Source of the DNA: an uncultured Clostridia bacterium
GTDB taxonomy: Bacteria > Bacillota > Clostridia > Oscillospirales > Oscillospiraceae
Length of the DNA: 42,611 bases
Reading direction: 5' to 3'
Assembly: GCA_947365965.1 (NCBI GenBank)
Contig: CANAZG010000019.1
Coordinates: 1 to 42,611 of the forward strand
The position numbers and the translations under genes were made by a program. Under the pieces are notes generated by a model, which saw only the letters and a list, made by a program, of their open reading frames with translations, ran no database searches and was not told the origin of the DNA. Positions 15,655 through 23,680 of this stretch are shown here, piece by piece (position 1 is the stretch's first letter; every line of letters begins with the position of its first letter).

Positions 15655-16239
15655 TCAGCGAAGGGCCGCGCCGCAGCTGGCGCAGAATCTGGCGTCCGCT
15701 GTGGACGGTGCCGCGCCGCACACCGGGCAGACTTTGGCGGCGGGCCGTCCGCAGCCGGGACAGAACCGCGCGCCCTCCGGCAGGGCCGCGCCGCAGTCGG
15801 CGCAGCAGGGTCCCTCGCTCTCCAGGGCCGCGCCCATCTCCAGGGGCTTGCCCAGGAAGGTGAAGCGCTGGACAAAGTTGAAGATCTCCTGGGGAAGCTG
15901 GTCCTGACTGAGCGCGCCGATGGCCGCTGTAATCAGCAGAGGGGCAAACACGATGTAGCCCACTGTGGCGGCCCCCAGCTTATCCACCCAGCGGCCTGCG
16001 CCCAGATCCACGGTGAGCATGTCGCCGTACACGCTCAGACGCACCTGGATGGCCTTGTCCATGCCCACGAATTTCTTCCAGCTCTCCGGCTGACGGGCCT
16101 GGATAAAGTAGCTGGTTTCGGACTGGCTGACCCCCTCTGTCTCCAGGCGCTTCTGCGTGCGCAGAAAATCCTCCAGAGCGCGGGACACGTCCTCCAGCGT
16201 GAGGCTGCCGTCCATACGAAATACCTTCGCATCCGCCAT
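15655..16239 (-). CDS. Membrane-associated double zinc-ribbon protein
   Basis: A 194-aa protein. Residues ~1-90 form a mixed alpha/beta domain. One hydrophobic segment (TVGYIVFAPLLITAAIGAL, ~93-111) may cross or touch the membrane. The C-terminal ~50 residues carry two or three CxxC pairs (CADCGAALPEGARFCPGCG, then CPVCGAA and FCASCGAA), i.e. double zinc ribbons. GGAGG 7 nt upstream fixes the ATG at 16239; the longer frame starts in non-coding sequence. Zinc-ribbon membrane proteins of this kind are common in Clostridia and functionally undefined. It is followed by a strong terminator. Confidence 0.85.
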   Translation of the reverse strand: MADAKVFRMDGSLTLEDVSRALEDFLRTQKRLETEGVSQSETSYFIQARQPESWKKFVGMDKAIQVRLSVYGDMLTVDLGAGRWVDKLGAATVGYIVFAPLLITAAIGALSQDQLPQEIFNFVQRFTFLGKPLEMGAALESEGPCCADCGAALPEGARFCPGCGRPAAKVCPVCGAAPSTADARFCASCGAALR

Positions 16240-16358
16240 AGATCGTCCTCCGTTCCCCGCCCTGCGGCGGCAGTTGATGGGACATATTTTACCACAGCGG
16301 CGGGGGAAAGTCAATTCAGCCCCTGTATGCACCGGCGCAAACGCAGGCGGACCGACTC

Positions 16359-17249
16359 TTACTCCGCCGCCTTCGGCCCCAGCAGCATCCACGCCGCGCC
16401 GCAGAGGACCCCGGCCACGGGGTAGATGACGGCGGCCATCTTCCAGTTCTCAAAGCTCATGCCCACAAAGAGGAACAGGGCGGTGGCCAGGAGCATGATG
16501 ACCGCGCAGGCCGTATTGGCCCGGCCGCAGCGGGCCCGGTCCTCATCCGTGGGGTTGTTCCGGCGGTTGTATTTGGCGATGTCGTACTTGTCCTCCATCG
16601 CGCCGCCGTAGACCAGGAAGTACACCGCCGCCGCCACGATGGCCAGAAACGCCGCGCCCAGCATGGACTCGTAGGGCTCCCGCTCCGGGAAGAAGGAAAA
16701 GGCCAGGATCAGCAGCACCACGCCCAGCAGGATGGCCCCCACGCCGCCGGCGATGTACCAGATGAACCGGCGGCGGAAGGCGTACCGTTGCGCCTGGGTG
16801 TAAAAGTCCGGGATGGTGGGGTACTGCTTGCGGAAGTTGTCCTCCTCCATGCCCGTGGCGATGAGCACCACAACGGCCACCGCCACAACGAGCATGAACA
16901 CCGCCCCGCTGAGCATGTCTCCGATGTGCAGGTAAAGCAGGGTCATCAGCGCCCCGCCGGCGATGATGGCGGACACCGCTCCGGCGTACTTTCGGGCGCA
17001 GACGGTCATGAAGCGGTCATAGCCGGCGGCGTCCTCGCTGAGGGACTGCTCCACGCTGCCCCGGAGGAGGGTGTCCATGTCGGTCCTGAACATGTCGCAG
17101 AGTTTTAATAAGGTGTCCATCTCCGGGAAGCTGGTCCCGGACTCCCACTTGGACACGGACTGGCGGCTGACGTCCAGACGCTCCGCCAGCTGCTCCTGGG
17201 TGATGCCCTCCCGGGCGCGGAGATATTGCAGATTTTCACTTAAAGACAT
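16359..17249 (-). CDS. XRE-type HTH regulator fused to a multi-pass membrane domain
   Basis: A 296-aa protein. Residues ~3-58 form a Cro/CI-type helix-turn-helix (ITQEQLAERLDVSRQSVSKW, then ESGTSFPEMDTLLKLCDMF). The rest has about six hydrophobic helices (around residues 90-110, 120-140, 175-200, 208-228, 245-265, 270-292). Such membrane-tethered XRE regulators are frequent in Clostridia and may sense envelope or membrane stress. AAGGAGG precedes the ATG. Its likely promoter is at 17384-17412, and two direct GCGGTTGC repeats in the leader could be its own operator. It is divergent from the YfbR-like gene. Confidence 0.88.
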   Translation of the reverse strand: MSLSENLQYLRAREGITQEQLAERLDVSRQSVSKWESGTSFPEMDTLLKLCDMFRTDMDTLLRGSVEQSLSEDAAGYDRFMTVCARKYAGAVSAIIAGGALMTLLYLHIGDMLSGAVFMLVVAVAVVVLIATGMEEDNFRKQYPTIPDFYTQAQRYAFRRRFIWYIAGGVGAILLGVVLLILAFSFFPEREPYESMLGAAFLAIVAAAVYFLVYGGAMEDKYDIAKYNRRNNPTDEDRARCGRANTACAVIMLLATALFLFVGMSFENWKMAAVIYPVAGVLCGAAWMLLGPKAAE

Positions 17250-17315
17250 TGTGTTGTCCTCCTTGTTGAGATGGCCCCATCCTACCCGCGCATCCGTGTA
17301 AATTCCAGCGATACG

Positions 17316-17355
17316 CGGTTGCGTTTGGGGGGATTGGATGACAATTTGCGGTTGC
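17316..17355. promoter_or_regulatory. Direct repeats, candidate operator
   Basis: GCGGTTGC occurs at 17316-17323 and 17348-17355, 32 bp (about three helical turns) apart on the same strand, between the XRE promoter and its start codon. They may be autoregulatory sites. A GACAATTT pair (17339-17346, 17369-17376) interleaves with them, and TTCGACAA (17366-17373) resembles a Spo0A box. Confidence 0.35.
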
Positions 17356-17383
17356 ATCCCCTGTTTTCGACAATTTCCCGTAT

Positions 17384-17412
17384 AGTATACCACGTTTGAA
17401 TACGGAATGCAA
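17384..17412 (-). promoter_or_regulatory. Promoter of the XRE-membrane gene
   Basis: On the minus strand, TTGCAT (17407-17412), 17 bp, TATACT (17384-17389). The -10 lies in the palindrome GTATAGTATAC, which could also serve rightward transcription toward the YfbR-like gene. Confidence 0.6.
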
Positions 17413-17455
17413 TCATCCTCAAACAGGGAAGCCCCACAGAGAAAGGACCCCCGCC

Positions 17456-18034
17456 ATGTATCAGTTTTTCGCCTACATCTCCCGCATGAAGTACATCAGC
17501 CGCTGGTCTCTGATGCGCAGCAGCGTACAGGAAAACATCCAGGAGCACAGCCACATGGCGGCCGTGCTGGCCCACGCCCTGGGGGTCATCCGCCGGGACG
17601 TGTTCGGCCTGCCCTGCTCCCCCGACGCCTGCGCCGCCGCCGCCCTCTTTCACGACGCCACGGAGATCTTCACCGGGGACCTCCCCACCCCCATCAAGTA
17701 CTACAGCCCCGCCATCCGGGAGGCCTACCGGCAGGTGGAGGACGTGGCCGCCCAAAGGCTGCTGTCCACGCTGCCGGAGGCGCTGCGCCCCGCCTACCGG
17801 CCCCTTCTGGAGGAGGAGGACCCCCAGGTGCGCGCCATCGTCAAGGCCGCAGACAAGCTCTCCGCTTACATCAAGTGCCTGGAGGAGCTGGAGGCGGGCA
17901 ACCGGGAGTTCGCCGACGCCGCCAGGGAGACTCTGGAGGCCCTGCGGGCCATGGAGATGCCGGAGATCTCCTGGTTTCTGGACCACTTTTCCGAGGCCTT
18001 TGGCCTCACCCTGGACGGCCTTCAGCGCATGTAG
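17456..18034 (+). CDS. YfbR-like 5'-deoxynucleotidase (HD domain)
   Basis: A 192-aa cytosolic HD-superfamily phosphohydrolase. VQENIQEHSHMAAVLAHAL carries the first His (H33), LFHDATEIFTGDLPTPIKY carries the HD pair (H66, D67) plus the substrate-contacting DLPTPIKY, and VKAADKLSAYI has the last metal Asp. The family dephosphorylates deoxynucleoside 5'-monophosphates. AGAAAGGA 8 nt upstream supports the ATG at 17456; the longer frame would start in the promoter. It is divergent from the XRE-membrane gene and upstream of rimP, from which it is separated by a promoter and leader. Confidence 0.9.
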   Translation: MYQFFAYISRMKYISRWSLMRSSVQENIQEHSHMAAVLAHALGVIRRDVFGLPCSPDACAAAALFHDATEIFTGDLPTPIKYYSPAIREAYRQVEDVAAQRLLSTLPEALRPAYRPLLEEEDPQVRAIVKAADKLSAYIKCLEELEAGNREFADAARETLEALRAMEMPEISWFLDHFSEAFGLTLDGLQRM

Positions 18035-18099
18035 GCCGCCAGGGCCCCGGTTTTGACAGAAAAGTTCTTGAAATTGGCCCGGTATTTGGAAGAAAACAC

Positions 18100-18128
18100 T
18101 TGCGTTTTCAGGACTTTTGTGGTACGAT
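18100..18128 (+). promoter_or_regulatory. Promoter of the rimP-nusA-infB operon
   Basis: TTGCGT (18100-18105), 17 bp, TACGAT (18123-18128). It gives a leader of about 110 nt containing the terminator-like hairpin at 18152-18179. Confidence 0.6.
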
Positions 18129-18151
18129 GTTTCTGTAAGTGTTGGTAATCC

Positions 18152-18179
18152 AGAGTGGACTTTCCGGTCCGCTCTTTTT
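18152..18179 (+). terminator. Leader attenuator-like hairpin before rimP
   Basis: AGAGTGGAC and GTCCGCTCT pair (9 bp with one G-U) around a 6-nt loop and run directly into T5, about 20 nt after the predicted start point. It is placed to give premature termination in the leader of an operon that encodes NusA, so feedback by NusA or another factor is plausible (inference). Confidence 0.6.
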
Positions 18180-18246
18180 GTTGACCTAATTTCATTGGGT
18201 AAAATTTCGGAAAATCCGCCCCCTGAGGGCAAAGTGAGGAGAGAAC

Positions 18247-18702
18247 ATGGCAAAGATAACCGAACTGGTGGCCCGGCTGGCCGGCCCCGCCGTGGAGGCG
18301 GCCGGCTGCCAGCTCTGGGACGTGGAATACGTGCGGGAGGCGGGGTCCTGGTATCTGCGCCTGTATATCGACAAGGAGGGGGGCGTGGACATCCTGGACT
18401 GCGAGCGGATCAGCCGGGAGGTGGGCGCCCTGCTGGACGAGGCGGACCCCATCGAGGGCAGCTACCTCTTCGAGGTGTCCTCCGCCGGGGCGGAGCGGCC
18501 CCTGAAGCGTCCGGGGGACTTTGCCCAGTTCATGGGCAGCCCCGTGGCCGTGAAGCTCTACAAGGCCCGGGACGGGCGCAAGGAGTTCGCCGGAGTCCTG
18601 GCCGGGTATGAGGACGGCGCGGTGACCATCACCGCGGGCGGCCAGAGCCTCACCTTCGCAAAGGAGGAGGTGGCCCTGTGCCGCCTGCGGGTGGAGTTTT
18701 AG
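18247..18702 (+). CDS. rimP: Ribosome maturation factor RimP
   Basis: A 151-aa RimP needed for 30S subunit maturation. LWDVEYVREAGSWYLRLYID followed by KEGGVDILDCERISREVGALLD is the characteristic N-terminal domain, and YLFEVSSAGAERPLKRPGDF leads into the Sm-like C-terminal barrel. A GTGAGGAGAG ribosome site precedes the ATG. It is the first gene of the conserved rimP-nusA-ylxR-ylxQ-infB cluster. Confidence 0.96.
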   Translation: MAKITELVARLAGPAVEAAGCQLWDVEYVREAGSWYLRLYIDKEGGVDILDCERISREVGALLDEADPIEGSYLFEVSSAGAERPLKRPGDFAQFMGSPVAVKLYKARDGRKEFAGVLAGYEDGAVTITAGGQSLTFAKEEVALCRLRVEF

Positions 18703-18826
18703 CCCCTGTTTTTATAGCAGGAGATGCAGTATGGCGGCAAAAGGGCCGGCCGGACCGCGTTCAGCGGTTGTGAACAGCGCTTCTTAAGGGGCATGATGAA
18801 AGATGATATATTAGAGGAGTGACGAC

Positions 18827-19939
18827 ATGAAATGTGACGAGATCTTCGCAGCTCTCGAGCTGCTGGAGAAGGAGCGGGGCATCTCCCCCACCTTCATGAT
18901 GGATAAGATCATCCAGGCCCTGACCACCGCCTACAAGAAGGACCACGAGGGCGTGGAGAACGTGATCGTGGACGTGGACGAGGTCAGAAAGGATCTGCGC
19001 ATGTATGTGCAGAAGGAGATCGTGGAGGAGGTGGAGAATCCAGGCTCCCAGATGAGCCTGGAGGAGGCCCGGGCCAAGTTCGGCCGGGTGGTGGACCTGG
19101 GCGGCACGGTGAACATCCCCGTGGACAACGTGGAGTTCGGCCGCATCGCCGCCGGCAACGGCAAGCAGGTCATCATCCAGGGCCTGCGGGAGGCCGAGCG
19201 GGGCATGGTCTACGACGAGTTCAACTCCAAGCAGCACGAGATCCTCACCGGCGTGGTCACCCGCATCGACCCCCGCAGCGGCAGCGTGTCCCTGCGCATC
19301 GGCACCGGGGCGGAGTCCACGGAGGCCATGCTGGCCGTCAGCGAGCAGATCAAGAGCGAGGAGCTGGTGGAGGGCCAGCACGTGAAGGTGTACGTTGTGG
19401 AGGTCCGCCGCAGCACCCGGGGCCCCCAGGTGCTCATCTCCCGGACCCACCCGGGTCTGGTGAAGCGGCTCTTCGAGCTGGAGGTGCCGGAGATCTACGA
19501 CGGCATCGTGGAGGTCAAGTCCATCGCCCGGGAGGCGGGCAGCCGCACCAAAATGGCCGTGTGGAGCAGCGACGAGGCCGTGGACCCCATCGGCGCCTGC
19601 GTGGGCCCCGCCGGACAGCGGGTGGGCAGCATTGTCAATGAGCTCCGGGGGGAGAAGATCGACATTATCAAGTACAGCGAGGACCCGGCCCAGTTCATCG
19701 CCGCCGCCCTGGCCCCGGCCAATGTGGTGGACGTGTGGATCGCCGACGAGGGCAAGGGCTGCCGGGTCATCGTACCCGACGACCAGCTGAGTCTGGCCAT
19801 TGGCAAGGAGGGCCAGAACGCCCGCCTCGCCGCCCGGCTCACCGGGTACAAGATCGACATCAAGCCCCAGTCCTACAGGGATCCTGAGCCTGACCCCGCG
19901 CCGGAGCAGGAGCCCGAGGAGGAGCAGGAGGAGGCGTAG
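18827..19939 (+). CDS. nusA: Transcription termination/antitermination factor NusA
   Basis: A 370-aa NusA. An N-terminal RNA-polymerase-binding domain (~1-125) is followed by an S1 domain (GVVTRIDPRSGSVSLRIG at ~138-155) and two KH domains (the second with AIGKEGQNARLAARLTGYKI, ~324-343). An acidic Glu/Pro tail replaces the extra repeats of proteobacterial NusA, as usual in Firmicutes. AGAGGAGTG precedes the ATG. The 124-nt gap after rimP holds no recognisable gene. It modulates pausing and termination, and possibly the leader hairpin of its own operon. Confidence 0.97.
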   Translation: MKCDEIFAALELLEKERGISPTFMMDKIIQALTTAYKKDHEGVENVIVDVDEVRKDLRMYVQKEIVEEVENPGSQMSLEEARAKFGRVVDLGGTVNIPVDNVEFGRIAAGNGKQVIIQGLREAERGMVYDEFNSKQHEILTGVVTRIDPRSGSVSLRIGTGAESTEAMLAVSEQIKSEELVEGQHVKVYVVEVRRSTRGPQVLISRTHPGLVKRLFELEVPEIYDGIVEVKSIAREAGSRTKMAVWSSDEAVDPIGACVGPAGQRVGSIVNELRGEKIDIIKYSEDPAQFIAAALAPANVVDVWIADEGKGCRVIVPDDQLSLAIGKEGQNARLAARLTGYKIDIKPQSYRDPEPDPAPEQEPEEEQEEA

Positions 19940-19942
19940 GCT

Positions 19943-20263
19943 GTGGACGGCAGGATTTCCATCGCCTATTTGCAGTCCTACATCAAGTCCAAGGAATACC
20001 ATCCGGAGCTGGTGAAGGACTACTTCCTCAAGCTGGCGGAGGAGACCGGGGAGCTGGCCCGGGCCATGCACAAGGATCTGCGGCCCAGGGCGGCGGGAGA
20101 GGAGCTCCGGGGGACCGTTGACGAGGAGCTGTGGGATATCATGTACTTTGTCCTGGCCATCGCCAACTGCTACGGGATTGATCTGGAGACCGTGATCCCC
20201 CGGAAGGAGGCCATCAACCACATCCGATACCCCGGTCCCGCGCCCTTTGAGCTGGATCGGTAG
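19943..20263 (+). CDS. MazG-like nucleotide pyrophosphohydrolase inside the nusA operon
   Basis: A 106-aa all-alpha NTP pyrophosphohydrolase-like protein. LKLAEETGELARAM (ExxE on the first helix) and VDEELWDIMYFVLAIANCYG (ExxD on the third) are the MazG/dUTPase-like metal-binding motifs. The GTG start sits 3 nt after the nusA stop; its ribosome site (GGAGGAGG) lies within the 3' end of nusA, so translation is coupled. The classical cluster runs nusA-ylxR directly, so this gene is an insertion or a lineage trait. The likely role is house-cleaning of non-canonical nucleotides. Confidence 0.88.
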   Translation: MDGRISIAYLQSYIKSKEYHPELVKDYFLKLAEETGELARAMHKDLRPRAAGEELRGTVDEELWDIMYFVLAIANCYGIDLETVIPRKEAINHIRYPGPAPFELDR

Positions 20264-20280
20264 CCGGAGAAAGGAACGCC

Positions 20281-20562
20281 ATGCAGAAACCCAGAAAGAT
20301 CCCCCAGCGCCAGTGCTTGGGCTGCCGGGAGATGAAAAATAAAAAGGACCTCATCCGGGTGGTCCGCTCCCCGGAGGGGGAGATCTCCCTGGACTTCAGG
20401 GGGAAGAAGCCGGGCCGGGGGGCCTACGTGTGCCCCAGCGCCCCCTGCCTCGCCAAGGCCCGGAAGAGCCGGGCCCTGGAGCGGGCCTTCTCCGCCCAGA
20501 TTCCGGCCGAGGTCTACGAGGCGCTGGAGCGGCAGATGGCGGAGGGAGACCGGGATGAATAG
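20281..20562 (+). CDS. ylxR: YlxR/RnpM RNA-binding protein
   Basis: A 93-aa member of the YlxR (DUF448) family. IPQRQCLGCREMKNKKDLIR and GRGAYVC are its hallmark motifs. In Bacillus the homologue (RnpM) binds RNase P RNA and modulates its activity. AGAAAGGAACG precedes the ATG. The last codons overlap the ylxQ start by 8 nt. Confidence 0.95.
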   Translation: MQKPRKIPQRQCLGCREMKNKKDLIRVVRSPEGEISLDFRGKKPGRGAYVCPSAPCLAKARKSRALERAFSAQIPAEVYEALERQMAEGDRDE

Positions 20563-20983
20563 CGCGCTTTCCATGGCCGGCATGGCCCTGCGGGCCGGGC
20601 GGCTGGAGGTCGGCGAGGACCCGGCGGGGGACGCCTGCCAGGAGAAACGCTGCCGCCTGCTGCTGGTGGCCCGGGACGCTGCGGAAAACACCCGGCGCAG
20701 GGCGGACCGCTTCGCCCAGGAGGGCCAGTGCCTCACCCTGGCGCTGCCCTTCACCAGGGAGGAGCTGGGCGCGGCCCTGGGCCGGGGCAGCTGCGCCATG
20801 GCTGCGGTGACGGATCTGGGGCTGGCCCAGGCCATTGCCGGGAAGCTGGCGGATCAGGATCCGGCGCAGTACGGCGAGACCGCCGGACGGCTGCGCCTGA
20901 AGGCGGAGCGGGCGGCCCAGCGGAAGTCCGTGAGAAAACAGAGGGACGCTCGCGCCCCTGTCAAATATAGAAGCAAACCGTAA
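20555..20983 (+). CDS. ylxQ: YlxQ, L7Ae-like ribosomal protein
   Basis: A 142-aa L7Ae/YlxQ-type K-turn RNA-binding protein. MAGMALRAGRLEVGEDPA, KRCRLLLVARDAAENTRRR and GRGSCAMAAVTDLGLAQAI follow the family pattern. It begins within the ylxR stop (ATGAATAG overlap), with a GGCGGAGGGAG ribosome site inside ylxR. The C-terminal tail is Arg/Lys-rich and longer than the Bacillus protein. Confidence 0.92.
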   Translation: MNSALSMAGMALRAGRLEVGEDPAGDACQEKRCRLLLVARDAAENTRRRADRFAQEGQCLTLALPFTREELGAALGRGSCAMAAVTDLGLAQAIAGKLADQDPAQYGETAGRLRLKAERAAQRKSVRKQRDARAPVKYRSKP

Positions 20984-21090
20984 CCCCACCATAACGCACG
21001 CCTGGGAGCCCGTGGTCACGGAGGACCGGCATGAGCTGCCGGACGTGTGTTATGATGTACAAACCGGAATCACTACTGGAGGTGGCCTTA

Positions 21091-23535
21091 TTGGGTAATA
21101 TTGTCAATAAGTACAAAGTGAACGAGCTGGCCAGAGACTTTGGGATGCAGACCAAGCAGATCATTGAAATTCTGGGCAAGTACTTCGACACTCCGAAAAA
21201 GTCGGGCCAGAACCTGGAGGACAAGGAACTGAACGTCCTCTTTGAGCACCTGACCCAGAATAATCAGATCAGCAGCATCCAGTCCATCTACGCGGACACC
21301 CCCCCGGCGGAGAAGCCCCGGCAGGGCGCTCCCGCCCAGAAGGCCCGCCCCCAGGGCGGCGGACAGAACAGTCAGAACAGCGGGCAGAACGGACAGAACG
21401 CTCAGAGCGGCGGGCAGAACGGACAGCAGCGCCAGGGCGGCGGACAGCCTAAGCAGGGCTCTGCCCAGCAGCAGGCCAGACCCCAGCAGGGCCAGCAGCC
21501 GGGTCAGCCGGCGGCCCAGCAGCCCAGCGCCGGCCGGGTGCCCAAGACCAAGGTGGTGGACACCCGCAAGGCCACCAACGTCAACCTGGACAAGTACGAC
21601 GAGAAGCTCCAGGACATGGCGGACCGCTCCGGAGCCGGCGGCGGACGCCGGGACCGGGAGCAGAACAAGGAGAAGTTCCGCAACGCCGGCGGCAAGCGCC
21701 GGGGCCAGATGACCTTCTCCAACAAGCGCCGGCAGGAGGAGGCGGAGAAGATGCGCCGCCTCCAGCTGGAGATCGCCAAGAAGACCCCCCTGACCGTGAA
21801 GATTCCCGACGAGATCTCCGTCCAGGAGCTGGCCAGCCGGATGAAGAAGACCGGTGCAGAGGTGGTCAAGTGCCTGATGAAGAACGGGGTCATGGCCTCC
21901 CTGAGCCAGTTTATCGACTTCGACACCGCCGCCATCATCGCCGAGGAGCTGGGCTGCAAGGTGGAGAAGGAGGTGGTGGTCACCATCGAGGAGAAGCTCA
22001 TCGACACCGCGGAGGACCGGCCCGAGGATCTGGTGTCCCGGGCCCCGGTGGTGGTGGTCATGGGCCACGTGGACCACGGCAAGACCTCCCTGCTGGACTA
22101 TATCCGCTCCGCCAGCGTGGCCAAGGGCGAGGCCGGCGGCATCACCCAGCACATCGGCGCCTACCAGACCCAGATCGGCGGCAAGCCCATCACCTTCCTG
22201 GACACCCCCGGCCACGAGGCCTTCACCTCCATGCGGGCCCGGGGCGCCATGGTCACGGACATTGCCATCCTGGTGGTGGCCGCCGACGACGGCATCATGC
22301 CCCAGACCGTGGAGTCCATCAACCACGCCAAGGCCGCCGGCATCCCTGTAATCGTGGCCATCAACAAGATGGATAAGCCGGAGGCCAGCCCGGACCGCAT
22401 CAAGCAGCAGCTCACCGAGTATGAGCTGGTGGCCGAGGAGTGGGGCGGCCAGACCATTATCTGCCCCATCTCCGCCAAGACCGGCATGGGCATCGAGACC
22501 CTGCTGGAGATGGTCACCCTCACCGCCGAGGTGGCGGAGCTGAAGGCCAACCCCAACCGAGCCGCCCAGGGCACGGTGGTGGAGGCCCGGCTGGACAAGG
22601 GCCGTGGCCCCGTGGCCACCCTGCTGGTGCAGAACGGCACCCTGCGCACCGGGGACATCATCATCGCCGGCACCGCCGTGGGCCGCGTGCGGGCCATGGT
22701 GGACGACAAGGGCGGGCGGCTCAGCGAGGCGGGCCCCTCCGTTCCTGTGGAGATCACGGGCCTGGGCGAGGTGCCCGGCGCGGGCAGCGTCTTCAACGCC
22801 GTGGCCGACGAGCGGCTGGCCCGGGAGCTGGTGGAGCAGCGCAAGGCCGAGGAGCGGGCCAAGGCCAACGCCCCCATCCAGAAGGTGAGCCTGGAGGATC
22901 TGTTCAGCCAGATCCAGGCCGGCGAGGTGAAGGATCTGAACATCATCGTCAAGGCCGACGTTCAGGGCTCCGCCGAGGCCGTGAAGGCCAGCCTGGAGAA
23001 GCTGAGCAACGAGGAGGTCCGGGTCCGGGTCATCCACTCCGGCGTGGGCGCCATCAGCGAGAGCGACGTGATGCTGGCCGCCACCTCCAAGGCCATCATC
23101 GTGGGCTTCAACGTCCGTCCGGACGCCTCCGCCCGGGACAACGCCGCCCGCAGCCATGTGGACATGCGGATGTACCGGGTGATCTATGACGCCATCAACG
23201 AGGTGGAGGCGGCCATGAAGGGTATGCTGGCCCCCAAGTTCCGGGAGGCCCTCATCGGCCACGCGGAGATCCGCCAGACCTACAAGGTCTCCGGCGTGGG
23301 CACCATCGCCGGCTGCTACGTCCAGGACGGCAAGATCCAGCGCAACTGCCAGGTCCGCATTGTCCGGGACGGCATTGTCATCCACGAGGGCCAGCTGGCC
23401 AGCCTCCAGCGGTTCAAGGACGCGGTGAAGGAGGTCGCCTCCGGCTACGAGTGCGGCATGTCCATTGAGAAGTTCAACGACATCAAGGAGGGCGACATCA
23501 TCGAGTGCTTTGTCATGGAGCAGATCGAGGTGTAA
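21091..23535 (+). CDS. infB: Translation initiation factor IF-2
   Basis: An 814-aa GTPase that brings fMet-tRNA to the 30S subunit. I chose TTG at 21091 because GGAGGTGG lies 7-8 nt upstream and the protein then starts [20 protein letters not shown], the IF2 N-domain. The frame is open further left to 21031 but without a ribosome site. Residues ~75-150 are a Gln/Gly/Asn-rich low-complexity linker ([20 protein letters not shown]). The G domain shows [12 protein letters not shown] (G1), DTPGHEAF (G3) and NKMDKPEA (G4). The C-terminal domains are complete ([13 protein letters not shown] onward). Confidence 0.97.
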   Translation: MGNIVNKYKVNELARDFGMQTKQIIEILGKYFDTPKKSGQNLEDKELNVLFEHLTQNNQISSIQSIYADTPPAEKPRQGAPAQKARPQGGGQNSQNSGQNGQNAQSGGQNGQQRQGGGQPKQGSAQQQARPQQGQQPGQPAAQQPSAGRVPKTKVVDTRKATNVNLDKYDEKLQDMADRSGAGGGRRDREQNKEKFRNAGGKRRGQMTFSNKRRQEEAEKMRRLQLEIAKKTPLTVKIPDEISVQELASRMKKTGAEVVKCLMKNGVMASLSQFIDFDTAAIIAEELGCKVEKEVVVTIEEKLIDTAEDRPEDLVSRAPVVVVMGHVDHGKTSLLDYIRSASVAKGEAGGITQHIGAYQTQIGGKPITFLDTPGHEAFTSMRARGAMVTDIAILVVAADDGIMPQTVESINHAKAAGIPVIVAINKMDKPEASPDRIKQQLTEYELVAEEWGGQTIICPISAKTGMGIETLLEMVTLTAEVAELKANPNRAAQGTVVEARLDKGRGPVATLLVQNGTLRTGDIIIAGTAVGRVRAMVDDKGGRLSEAGPSVPVEITGLGEVPGAGSVFNAVADERLARELVEQRKAEERAKANAPIQKVSLEDLFSQIQAGEVKDLNIIVKADVQGSAEAVKASLEKLSNEEVRVRVIHSGVGAISESDVMLAATSKAIIVGFNVRPDASARDNAARSHVDMRMYRVIYDAINEVEAAMKGMLAPKFREALIGHAEIRQTYKVSGVGTIAGCYVQDGKIQRNCQVRIVRDGIVIHEGQLASLQRFKDAVKEVASGYECGMSIEKFNDIKEGDIIECFVMEQIEV

Positions 23536-23552
23536 GGCCGTTTCTAAACGCC

Positions 23553-23592
23553 AAGGGCAGGACAGACCATCCCGGTCTGCCCTGCCCTTTTT
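23553..23592 (+). terminator. Terminator of the infB operon
   Basis: AAGGGCAGG pairs with CCTGCCCTT, and after one A-C mismatch CAGACC pairs with GGTCTG around a 5-nt loop. The hairpin ends in T5 (23588-23592). Confidence 0.9.
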
Positions 23593-23612
23593 GCCGGAAT
23601 TTGTCCGTTTTT

Positions 23613-23641
23613 TCATATCCCGGCCCCGGAGCGCATACCAT
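23613..23641 (+). promoter_or_regulatory. Sigma-E-type sporulation promoter of spoIIP
   Basis: TCATATC (23613-23619), 14 bp, CATACCAT (23634-23641). It matches the mother-cell sigma-E consensus (KMATATT, 13-15 bp, CATACAHT) at 6 of 7 and 7 of 8 positions. It lies 40 bp before the spoIIP ATG. Confidence 0.65.
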
Positions 23642-23680
23642 GGGACAAGCAATCCAATTCACAAGAGAGGAGCGATTCCC

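Noticed and set aside
21088-23652. An 854-codon frame antisense to infB
   Set aside because: Complete mirror of IF-2; low-complexity Leu/His/Gly content, no ribosome site.
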